Source: JBEPVZ01 sp041690695
GTDB taxonomy: Bacteria; Patescibacteriota; Microgenomatia; Daviesbacterales; UBA10151
Assembly: GCA_041690695.1 (NCBI GenBank)
Contig: JBEPVZ010000008.1
Location: forward strand, 1 to 37,925
DNA: 37,925 bases
Reading direction: 5' to 3'
Of this stretch, positions 29,101 to 37,348 are shown one piece after another. Under the pieces are notes generated by a model. That model saw only the letters and a program-made list of their open reading frames with translations, made no database searches and was not told the origin of the DNA. The number at the start of each line of letters is the position of its first letter. Within the stretch, counting starts at the first letter, position 1. The translations under genes and the position numbers were made by a program.

Positions 29101-29559
29101 TTACTTTTTTTCTAATTTTTCAATTCTTTGTAAGACCTGCAAAACTAACTCTTGTTGATTTTCTAGATGCATTAAAATCGACTCAATCTCTTTTTCAGCT
29201 TTTTTGTCCGTTTGAAAATCATACTCTGCCCTAAGTTCAGCATGTTTGCCTTGAATATTTTGTCCAATCATAATAAGTGGCATTAGATGAATTTGAATTA
29301 GATTTGAAATAATGAGCCATAAAACAAAGGCCGGGAAAGGATCAAAACGTAAATTAGTTGGTCCATAAGTATTCCAACCTAGCCAAAAAATGGTCCAAAT
29401 AAAAATTGTAAAGAAAAAACCCATTGTGCCAATTTTTTGAGTAATTAATAAAGCTAATTTATCAACTTTAGACAGCCTGCTGCGATGAATTTCATTAACA
29501 TTTTTGAGATTGTTAAATTCCTCTTTTAAACTCTCGAGCGTCGAAACTTTATGTGGCAT
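29101..29559 (-). CDS. DUF1003 family membrane protein
   Basis: The 152-residue protein has a cytoplasmic N-terminal part, two membrane segments (about 47-65 and 77-98), the DUF1003 stretch FDPFPAFVLWLIISNLIQIHLMPLIMIGQN and a long charged coiled tail (ENQQELVLQVLQRIEKLEKK). The family is widespread and uncharacterised. TGC-TACACT ends exactly 6 nt before the ATG, so it is leaderless, while the 55-aa gene after it uses a strong Shine-Dalgarno site. Confidence 0.88.
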   Translation of the reverse strand: MPHKVSTLESLKEEFNNLKNVNEIHRSRLSKVDKLALLITQKIGTMGFFFTIFIWTIFWLGWNTYGPTNLRFDPFPAFVLWLIISNLIQIHLMPLIMIGQNIQGKHAELRAEYDFQTDKKAEKEIESILMHLENQQELVLQVLQRIEKLEKK

Positions 29560-29599
29560 ATATTTAGTGTAGCAAAAATAGAGTTAAAAGTGCAAAGTT

Positions 29600-31267
29600 T
29601 TACGAGCGTTTAAATAATCGATCAAGTTCTTTAATTGATAACTTAACTTTGGTGGGACGACCATGAGGACACGTCGAATTATTATCTGTTTGTTCAAGCT
29701 TTTGAACCAAATCCAACATCTCTTTTTGGGTTAGTTTTTCACCAGCCATAATGGCAGCTCGACATGATAAAAAAGCAATCATCTTTTGGCTTTGGAGATC
29801 TACGTCTTTAATTCTTTTGTTGACTCTTAAGTCCTCCAGTGCTTCGGTTATTAACTTATCTAAATCATAATCCTCAAATATCTCTGGTAATTGGCTAATT
29901 TTAAATGAGTTTTTGCCAAAAGATTCGATATTGAAGCCCAACTTTTCAAAATAATCGACTGAATCATTAAGTAAAATTGAATCGGCAACTGACAGCTCAA
30001 TAACTTTATTTCCAGCTATTTTAGTTTGTTGATTCTTTTGACTTTGAAACTCTTTTAAAAATTGTTGATATAAAATCCGTTCGTGAGCGGCGTGCTGATC
30101 TATCAGAGTTAAACCATCACTTGTTTGGATTACTAAATAAAGATTATTAAGCTGACTAATCTGATATATCTTAGAAATAGCGAGTGGTTTCTTAACTTGC
30201 CAGGTTTCAGTTTCTTGGCGCAATAGATCACTCACATAAGAATCCATTACCGATGGTAAATTAATTTTGGGACTTAGATCAAAACTAACTAGACTTGTAT
30301 TAATCGCTTGCTTGAGCGCTCCCAAAATATGATCTGGGTTAATAAAACGAACCTGTTCTTTGCGTGGGTGAACATTAATATCGACCAATTCAAATGGTAA
30401 TTCTAAAAACAAAATTCCGACTGGATTAGCAGTTTTTTCTAATAAACGTCCATACATATCTCGCCATGCTTGACTCAGATCCTTATCGCGAACTCGCCGG
30501 CTATTCACAAATAAATATTGCTTACTTAATCCCTGTGCCCCCCCACTGGGAGTAGACACAAAACCTGACAACATCAAGTAATTATCTTGGTACGATACCG
30601 GCAAAAGACTTTGAAAAGTTTTAGAACCCAATATCTGGCTAATTCTTCTTTTTAAATCTACATTTTTATTAAAATCAAGAGCAATTTTATTGTTATGAGT
30701 TAATCTAAAACTTATGTCGGGAAAAGCTAAAATAAAATTACTAACAACCTCTGTAATTAGACGCATCTCCGACTTTGGATTATCTAGAAATTTTTTCCGA
30801 GCTGGAACTTTAGCAAATAAGCTGTGAACTTCAACGACAGTTCCCACTGCCATTCCCACCGAATGAGGAACAGACACTTGTCCATTAATAATTTCAATGG
30901 TCGTCCCGATAGAGTCGGACTTAATTCGACTACTAATAATCAATTGACTAACTGCCGCAATACTCGCTAGGGCTTCCCCTCTAAATCCTAAACTACTAAT
31001 TGAGATTAAATCATCAATTGTCTGAATTTTACTAGTGGTATGTAACTTAAAAGACTCTGCTAAATCCTCTTTAGACATACCATGACCATTATCGGAAACT
31101 TTAATACTTTTTAAGCCAGATCCTTGGACGTTAATTAAAATCTCTGTCGATTCGGCATCAAGAGAATTTTCAATTAACTCTTTAACAACAAAAGCCGGTC
31201 TTTCTATAACCTCACCCGCCGCAATCTTAGCAATTAAATTAGCTGGTAGCGGGTATATTGTCGGCAT
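29600..31267 (-). CDS. mutL: DNA mismatch repair protein MutL
   Basis: The 555-residue protein has the GHKL ATPase domain: E33 and N34 in KELIENSLDA, DNGHGM, and GFRGEALASIAAV. The C-terminal domain shows DQHAAHERILYQ, AFLSCRAAIMAG and CPHGRPTK, the motif set of endonuclease-type MutL. In the first of these, DQHAx2Ex4E, the last Glu is Gln here. Length is slightly below the usual 600-650 because the linker is short. It starts within mutS (29-nt overlap), so it is translationally linked to it. It couples MutS recognition to strand processing. No MutH is present, as expected outside gamma-proteobacteria. Confidence 0.95.
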   Translation of the reverse strand: MPTIYPLPANLIAKIAAGEVIERPAFVVKELIENSLDAESTEILINVQGSGLKSIKVSDNGHGMSKEDLAESFKLHTTSKIQTIDDLISISSLGFRGEALASIAAVSQLIISSRIKSDSIGTTIEIINGQVSVPHSVGMAVGTVVEVHSLFAKVPARKKFLDNPKSEMRLITEVVSNFILAFPDISFRLTHNNKIALDFNKNVDLKRRISQILGSKTFQSLLPVSYQDNYLMLSGFVSTPSGGAQGLSKQYLFVNSRRVRDKDLSQAWRDMYGRLLEKTANPVGILFLELPFELVDINVHPRKEQVRFINPDHILGALKQAINTSLVSFDLSPKINLPSVMDSYVSDLLRQETETWQVKKPLAISKIYQISQLNNLYLVIQTSDGLTLIDQHAAHERILYQQFLKEFQSQKNQQTKIAGNKVIELSVADSILLNDSVDYFEKLGFNIESFGKNSFKISQLPEIFEDYDLDKLITEALEDLRVNKRIKDVDLQSQKMIAFLSCRAAIMAGEKLTQKEMLDLVQKLEQTDNNSTCPHGRPTKVKLSIKELDRLFKRS

Positions 31268-33872
31268 AAGAGAGTAATCTTAATTTATTTTTTAATTCAG
31301 ATAATTTATTTAAAGCTTCCAGAGGAGTCATCTGATGAATATCCAAATCAATTAACTCCTTATATAAAAACCTTTCGAGAAAGCTATTTAAATCTGCTTG
31401 ATCATTTTGCACCAAAGAGTTACTGATTGGCAAATCACGTTTTTCTAAGTCTTTGAGCTTTTGACGAGCACTTTCAATAACCGATTGTGGGACACCCGCT
31501 AATTTTGCAACCGCTACTCCAAAACTATGTGACGCGCCTCCTAAAATAAAGGTATGCAAAAAATTTAAATTCTCACCATTCTCCTCAACTGCCATCGAGT
31601 AATTCTTAATTTTTTGTGGATAAAACTCTTCAAGTCTTTGAAGCTCATGATAATGAGTTGCAAATAAAGTTTTAGGAGTAACTTTAGGGTTAGCAATTAA
31701 ATGCTCCGCGACAGCCCAAGCCAAACTAATTCCATCATAAGTACTTGTTCCTCGACCAATCTCATCCATAATAATTAAACTTTTAGCTGTAGCACGGTTT
31801 AATATAAAGGCCGTTTCAACCATTTCAACCATAAAGGTTGATAAATTGGCCGTAATAACATCAGAGGCGCCACTTCGGACAAATATTTGATCGACAATTG
31901 TTAATTCAGCTTTCTTTGCAGGTACAAAACAGCCAATCTGAGCCATTAACGAGATTAAGGCTACCTGGCGAATTAAAACAGACTTTCCGGCCATATTCGG
32001 ACCAGTCACCATCAATAACTGATCTTCCCTATTATCTAGATAGATATCATTTGGAACAAAAGATTTATCTTCAAGAAGCTGTTCAACAACAGGATGACGA
32101 CCAGCTGTAATCTTTATCTGACCTGTTTTAATTAAATTAGGCCGAGTATATCCTGATTGATTAGCTAACGTTGCAAAACCAACTAAACAATCTAGCGTTC
32201 CAACTGCTTCAGCAGCCTGTTGAATAATTTTAACCTGGCTTAAAACTTTTTTGACAACTTCTAAAAACAGCTCATATTCTAAATTATTAATAATTTCTTC
32301 TGCACTTAAAATAATTTCTTCATGATGTTTCAAATCGGGAGTAATATACCTTTCACCATTAACTAAAGTTTGCTTACGAATGTAATCATCAGGAATAAGA
32401 TTTAAATTAGATTTACTAACTTCAATATAAAATCCAAAGACTTTATTAAATCGAACTTTTAAAGAACTAATTCCAGTTCTTTGGCGCTCAGTTTGCTCAA
32501 GCGTAGCAACCCATTGTCTACTTTTTGAAACTTGAGTCCTTAATTTATCTAATTCTGGCTTAACCCCTTCTTTGATTAAACTCCCAATTCTTAAATCAAT
32601 CGGAGGTAACTCAGCAATTTGAGTATCAATAAGTTCAATAACTTTATCTAATTTACTCGATAAATTATTGTTAATTTGTTTAATTAAGGTAAGTTTAGAC
32701 TTCACTAATTCTTGTTTAACTTCCAATAACTTAACCAGCGCTATTTTAAGATTAACTAAGTCTCGAGCATTACCTAAACCAACCGAAACTCGTGATAAAA
32801 GTCGTTCAATATCTGGAATTTGACTGAGCATTTGGGATATTCCTTCCCGCCAGGCCAGATCATTAACAAAAACCTCAACCGTATCAAGGCGATGATTAAT
32901 TTGGACTTCATTAATTAATGGTTTAATTAGCCATTGCTTTATCATCCGACCGCCCATCGGGGTTAATGTTTGATCGATAACGGATAACAAAGAGCCTCTC
33001 AGGTCATGATCCCGAATTGTCGAAAATAATTCTAAATTAATTATTGTTGACCGGTCAAGTCCTAGATAATCTCGATCCTCAAAATTAACAATTTTTAAAA
33101 TATGTTCAATCTGACTTTGTTGAGTTATTTTAAGATAACCAATTAAAGCGGCGGCTACTTCAGCCGCTAAGCTGTTTTTCTTTAAACCAAAACCATCTAA
33201 ATTCTCAACCTTAAAATGCTTTTTTAAATAATTATCCGCTCGATCAGTTAATTCTGACCATTCGGCGAATGAATAGACATTTAAATTTTTTGAGACTTTT
33301 AAAACTTTAAGCAGCTCAAAATTCTTATAAAGTTCTGGGGATAATAAACACTCCGAAGGATTTAATTTAGCCAACTGGTCAGCTAAAGTTTGTTGAAGAT
33401 TATCAAATTTTAATTCGGTCGTTGCAAAATAACCGGTCGAGATATCAGCAACCGCTAATGCTAATATCTGATCTTTAATCCCCAAACTAATAATATAATT
33501 ATTATCTTTTTTAGAGAGGGCATTTTCGTCCAAAACTGTTCCGGGAGTAACAATCCGAATAACCTCACGATCAACAATACCCCGCTTATCGGGTAAGCTC
33601 ATCTGTTCACAAATTGCTACCTTGTAACCAGCCTTAACTAATTTTGCTAAATAGCTATCGACGGCATGATATGGCACACCTGCCATGGGAATTCGACCAT
33701 CTTTACCTCGGGGGCGAGAAGTTAAAGTAATATTTAAAACCGTAGCACCAATTTGGGCATCATCTAAAAATAACTCGTAGAAATCTCCTAATCGAAAAAA
33801 GAGTAAACAATCTTTGTACTGGGCTTTAATCGCCAAGTACTGTTTCATCATTGGCGTTGAGAAATCTTCCAT
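31239..33872 (-). CDS. mutS: DNA mismatch repair protein MutS (MutS1)
   Basis: The 877-residue protein has the mismatch-reading F31-Y32-E33 motif (GDFYELF), so it is the repair-type MutS1. Walker A is GPNMAGKS at 624-631, and DEIGRGTSTYDG is the Walker B/signature region; ATHYHEL follows. The end has a short helix-turn-helix tail. It recognises mismatches and small loops as a dimer and recruits MutL. It follows gltX by 13 nt and is followed by mutL with overlap, giving a gltX-mutS-mutL operon. Confidence 0.96.
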   Translation of the reverse strand: MEDFSTPMMKQYLAIKAQYKDCLLFFRLGDFYELFLDDAQIGATVLNITLTSRPRGKDGRIPMAGVPYHAVDSYLAKLVKAGYKVAICEQMSLPDKRGIVDREVIRIVTPGTVLDENALSKKDNNYIISLGIKDQILALAVADISTGYFATTELKFDNLQQTLADQLAKLNPSECLLSPELYKNFELLKVLKVSKNLNVYSFAEWSELTDRADNYLKKHFKVENLDGFGLKKNSLAAEVAAALIGYLKITQQSQIEHILKIVNFEDRDYLGLDRSTIINLELFSTIRDHDLRGSLLSVIDQTLTPMGGRMIKQWLIKPLINEVQINHRLDTVEVFVNDLAWREGISQMLSQIPDIERLLSRVSVGLGNARDLVNLKIALVKLLEVKQELVKSKLTLIKQINNNLSSKLDKVIELIDTQIAELPPIDLRIGSLIKEGVKPELDKLRTQVSKSRQWVATLEQTERQRTGISSLKVRFNKVFGFYIEVSKSNLNLIPDDYIRKQTLVNGERYITPDLKHHEEIILSAEEIINNLEYELFLEVVKKVLSQVKIIQQAAEAVGTLDCLVGFATLANQSGYTRPNLIKTGQIKITAGRHPVVEQLLEDKSFVPNDIYLDNREDQLLMVTGPNMAGKSVLIRQVALISLMAQIGCFVPAKKAELTIVDQIFVRSGASDVITANLSTFMVEMVETAFILNRATAKSLIIMDEIGRGTSTYDGISLAWAVAEHLIANPKVTPKTLFATHYHELQRLEEFYPQKIKNYSMAVEENGENLNFLHTFILGGASHSFGVAVAKLAGVPQSVIESARQKLKDLEKRDLPISNSLVQNDQADLNSFLERFLYKELIDLDIHQMTPLEALNKLSELKNKLRLLSYADNIPATS

Positions 33873-33885
33873 GACAGCGCTATTT

Positions 33886-35361
33886 TTACTTAATCTCAGC
33901 TAACTCTTTCATTGAAAAATCAGCTGAAGAATCTGGAAAATTCGGATAAGTCGAAGAGACATTTTGAATCCTTTTCAAAGCTTCTTCTTGTCCCAATATT
34001 TCAATACTTTCAAAAAGCGGTGGGGTAACTAATTGTCCAGAAATCGCAACACGGAGAATTTGGAACATATCTCCCACTTGAATACTTAATTCCTCGGATA
34101 ACTTTCGGAATGTTTCTTCAAAAACAGGAGCAGTCCATGGCTTAGACAATTTTTCAGCAGCTTGCTTAATTGCCGCTAAAACTTCTTTTGTTCGACCAGC
34201 TTTTTCAACATTTAATTTCTTAAAAACCGACAAATCGTACTCTGGCGCATCAAAAATAAAATCAGTTAAAGCCACAAAATCTGATAATTTTTTAATCCGC
34301 TCTTTAACTAGTGGCACAAGCTTAACGACTTTGTCTTCACTAAAATGTGGGTCAACTAAAAAAGCTAATAATCTTTTTCCGAGATCTAAATCTGACATCG
34401 CTCGGATATATTCGCCATTAATCCACTCTAGCTTGTTTAAATCAAAGGCCGCTGCTGATGGACGCATCTTTGATAGATCAAAAAAAGCTTCCATCTCTTT
34501 TATAGTCATAATCTCTCGGTCATCCGGCATCGTCCAACCCAAAATCGCTAAATAATTCACGATCGCCTCCGGTAAATAACCCTCTTTCCGATAATCATCA
34601 ACCGAAGTTGAATTATCCCGTTTTGATAACTTACCAATTCGATCAGAATTTAAGATCATCGGGTAGTGGGCGAAGAGCGGTAAGGTCGCTCCTAAAGCTT
34701 CAAATAAAACAATCTGTTTAGGAGTATTGGAGATATGATCATCTCCTCGCAAAACATGGCTAATCTTCATCTCAATATCATCAACGACTACGGCAAAGTT
34801 ATATAGCGGAATGCCCGTTCCACGTTGAATGACTGTATCACCAATCAATTTACTATCAAATGAGATCTCGTCATGAATTAAGTCCTTAAATTTGATTAAA
34901 CCTCGATCATCCGGCATTTTAAAACGAATAACATAAGGTTTACTCCCATTTTTAAACTCTTCAAGCTGATCTTTTGATAAATTACGACATTTTCCAGAAT
35001 AAACCTGAGCTACCTTTTTAGCCGCTTGATCTTGACGCTCTTTATCTAATTCATCTGGCGTGCAAAAACAGTAATAAGCTTTATCATCTGAAAGGAGCTG
35101 GTCAACGGCTTTTTGGTAATTTGGCAATCGATCCATCTGATGATAGGGACCTTCGTCCCAACTAAAACCCAACCACTTTAAACCGTTAAAAATATTAGCC
35201 TCAAAATCTTTAGTTGAGCGCGCAGTATCAGTATCCTCAATTCGAAGAATGAATTGACCTTGATTACGCCTGGCAAATAAATATGGCCACAAAGTCGCAT
35301 AGGCCGTACCTAGATGTAAGTTACCTGTTGGAGATGGTGCCATTCGAGTTCTTATTTGCAT
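33886..35361 (-). CDS. gltX: Glutamyl-tRNA synthetase
   Basis: From the ATG at 35361 the protein has 491 residues. It opens with RMAPSPTGNLHLGTAY (HIGH-type motif HLGT) and FILRIEDTD, and has GKLSKRDNS as the KMSKS loop, followed by the Rossmann connective and the C-terminal anticodon-binding domain. It charges tRNA-Glu; in many bacteria it also charges tRNA-Gln for later amidation. The frame is open 16 codons further, but TATAAT ends exactly 6 nt before the ATG at 35361, so this is the start. The promoter shares its -10 with the divergent gene. Confidence 0.95.
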   Translation of the reverse strand: MQIRTRMAPSPTGNLHLGTAYATLWPYLFARRNQGQFILRIEDTDTARSTKDFEANIFNGLKWLGFSWDEGPYHQMDRLPNYQKAVDQLLSDDKAYYCFCTPDELDKERQDQAAKKVAQVYSGKCRNLSKDQLEEFKNGSKPYVIRFKMPDDRGLIKFKDLIHDEISFDSKLIGDTVIQRGTGIPLYNFAVVVDDIEMKISHVLRGDDHISNTPKQIVLFEALGATLPLFAHYPMILNSDRIGKLSKRDNSTSVDDYRKEGYLPEAIVNYLAILGWTMPDDREIMTIKEMEAFFDLSKMRPSAAAFDLNKLEWINGEYIRAMSDLDLGKRLLAFLVDPHFSEDKVVKLVPLVKERIKKLSDFVALTDFIFDAPEYDLSVFKKLNVEKAGRTKEVLAAIKQAAEKLSKPWTAPVFEETFRKLSEELSIQVGDMFQILRVAISGQLVTPPLFESIEILGQEEALKRIQNVSSTYPNFPDSSADFSMKELAEIK

Positions 35362-35384
35362 GGCTCTATTATATAATAAAGTAG
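35362..35384. promoter_or_regulatory. 23-bp divergent region with palindromic shared -10 (gltX / membrane protein)
   Basis: ATTATATAAT (35368-35377) is a perfect palindrome. Read rightward it gives TATAAT (35372-35377), 7 nt before the ATG at 35385; read leftward it gives TATAAT (complement of 35368-35373), 6 nt before the gltX ATG at 35361. The two promoters overlap by two base pairs at the -10. Confidence 0.65.
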
Positions 35385-36404
35385 ATGACTCTGACCCAAG
35401 CTGCTTCATTCAGTAAAAAAGCCTTTCTAGGCTTAATGGGTTTAATTGTATTTGGAATAATTATCTTCGTCGGTTATCACATTTACTACTATAACTACTA
35501 TTTACCCCGTCAACCAAAGCTTGAGGAGCAGCCTGAACTTAAATATGGTGTCTTACCAAAGCCGTTATTTGGCCAATCCGTCGTTTCTAGTCCAAATTTA
35601 CAGTATGCTTTAAATACTGAAACCGGCTCAGTTCCAACCGATTTTCCGAAGCTTATCAAAGTCTACTTTGTTCCGCAATTAGGCACAACCCTCTTAGCCC
35701 CAGACCACGTTCGGGAACTAGCTAATAATTTATCTTTTAGTAACGGGCCCGATATTGTTAACCAAACCGATTACCGATTTAATGATTCCCAATCCGGAGT
35801 TCTATCAATTGATCTAACGACCGCTAATTTTCAGCTAGTCAGACCTGATCCTCAAAATGATGTTGAAAATTCTAATTTAAACTTTGAAAATTCGACCGAA
35901 TTAACAACTGCTTTTCAAAAATTTCTAAGCGACAAACATTTATTAACTGATGATCTTCGTAACGGACCAACCAAAGTTATTTATAACGGTCAAACCCCAG
36001 CTGATAGCACTCAAGCCACAATTTCGATCTGGCCAAGTAAAATTGACGATTTAACAATTGTTACCCCAAAGAGCGATGTAAGTTTAGTTAATGCAACTAT
36101 TAGTAAATTTCAAGATTCACCGGAGCATTACTTAAAACTAAACTATACGATCTGGCCAACTGATTCGACTAACTCTTCAACTTACCCTTTAAAACCAGGT
36201 GATCAAGCTTTTGAAGATCTAAAAAGTGGTAATGCCAGTATCGTCAAAGCTCCCTCAAGCCCAAATATTTCTATTACTAAAGTTGAACTAGCTTATTTTG
36301 AGTCTGATCAATACTTGCCTTATATTGAGCCTGTTTATTTATTTGAGGGAGATAACTTTTTAGCTTATGTTCCGGCGATTAGTTCGGAATTTCTTGCCAA
36401 GTAA
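35385..36404 (+). CDS. Membrane-anchored extracytoplasmic protein, unknown
   Basis: The 339-residue protein has one N-terminal membrane helix (about 13-32), a Tyr-rich juxtamembrane stretch (YHIYYYNYYLP) and a large outer region without known catalytic motifs. The C-terminal part (ITKVELAYFESDQY, then YIEPVYLFEGDN) alternates strand-like segments and slightly recalls YycI/PepSY-type domains. I do not recognise the family with confidence. It is divergent from gltX and overlaps the second carboxypeptidase gene by 26 nt at the 3' end. Leaderless by promoter position. Confidence 0.6.
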   Translation: MTLTQAASFSKKAFLGLMGLIVFGIIIFVGYHIYYYNYYLPRQPKLEEQPELKYGVLPKPLFGQSVVSSPNLQYALNTETGSVPTDFPKLIKVYFVPQLGTTLLAPDHVRELANNLSFSNGPDIVNQTDYRFNDSQSGVLSIDLTTANFQLVRPDPQNDVENSNLNFENSTELTTAFQKFLSDKHLLTDDLRNGPTKVIYNGQTPADSTQATISIWPSKIDDLTIVTPKSDVSLVNATISKFQDSPEHYLKLNYTIWPTDSTNSSTYPLKPGDQAFEDLKSGNASIVKAPSSPNISITKVELAYFESDQYLPYIEPVYLFEGDNFLAYVPAISSEFLAK

Positions 36405-37341
36405 AATTACTGTAGGCCCAATCGGCTAACTTTTCTGTTTCACCAAATCGATCTTGACTATCTAAGACAACGGTTATTAACTCATGGTTATCTCGATTGA
36501 CTAGTCCAACAAAGTTTTGACCAGCATTATCGGTATAACCGGTTTTAATACCAATAAAGCCTTTATTTTGTAAAAGAGTATCCACATTTTTTAAGATATG
36601 TTCTGGGTATCCGCCAGGTGATTCAACTGAAGTTTCTTTAGTTGCCACAATTTTAGCCAACATTGGATTAGCAATCGCCTCTTTAGCAATCTGGGATAAA
36701 TCATAAGCGCTTGAATAATGATTAGGGCTATCAAATCCAGCCGGATTATCAAAATGAGTATCTTTTAATCCAAGAGAGATAATCCGATTATTCATTTCGG
36801 TAATAAAATTTGGCATGCCGCCTGGATAATCGAGAGCTAAAGTATACGCTGCATCATTTCCTGAATTAAGCAACATTCCATAAAGTAAACTATGGAAAGA
36901 TAAACTTTCGCCGGTTTGAAGACCCATTGTTGAACCACCAACCAAGGCTTCAGATGGAACTGATAAATAATCGCCGCTTTGATAGTGATCGACCGCAACT
37001 AAAGCCGTCATTAACTTAGTTGTGGAGGCTGGTAATAAATGAGCGTGAATATCTTTTTGAAAAAGTAATTTGCCACTATCCAGATCTAAGACTAAAGCTG
37101 AGTGGGCTGAGATTGTCGGAGCAGGTGCACCTTTATCCAAAATCTCAATTTGAGGACTAGCACTGACTCCTGCCACTTGAGGCGGAGTATTATCGGGAGA
37201 TGGTAGGCCATGAATATAATAAGCCAAATTGGCTTGAGCCAAGCTAATAAGTTTAGGTCCACCCAGTAAAGTCACGAGAGCTAGCCCCAGTAAGGCAAAC
37301 ACCAATGTATATGATTTAATTGTTAATTTAAGATTTTTCAT
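36379..37341 (-). CDS. Serine-type D-Ala-D-Ala carboxypeptidase (S11, second copy)
   Basis: The 320-residue protein has an N-terminal signal/anchor segment (about 11-37), then the three S11 motifs in full: STTK 106-109 (nucleophile S106, K109), SGN 160-162 and KTGYT 266-270. It trims peptidoglycan peptides outside the membrane. Unlike the copy at 10605-11681, the third motif is standard. The gene begins 7 nt after aspS and an ATTAAAGAA/TTCTTTAAT hairpin spans the junction, which might affect its translation. Confidence 0.9.
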   Translation of the reverse strand: MKNLKLTIKSYTLVFALLGLALVTLLGGPKLISLAQANLAYYIHGLPSPDNTPPQVAGVSASPQIEILDKGAPAPTISAHSALVLDLDSGKLLFQKDIHAHLLPASTTKLMTALVAVDHYQSGDYLSVPSEALVGGSTMGLQTGESLSFHSLLYGMLLNSGNDAAYTLALDYPGGMPNFITEMNNRIISLGLKDTHFDNPAGFDSPNHYSSAYDLSQIAKEAIANPMLAKIVATKETSVESPGGYPEHILKNVDTLLQNKGFIGIKTGYTDNAGQNFVGLVNRDNHELITVVLDSQDRFGETEKLADWAYSNFTWQEIPN

Positions 37342-37348
37342 TAAAGAA

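Noticed and set aside
28947..29234. 95-codon plus-strand frame over the DUF1003/55-aa pair
   Set aside because: Both opposite-strand genes have clear start signals and membrane segments; this is their shadow.
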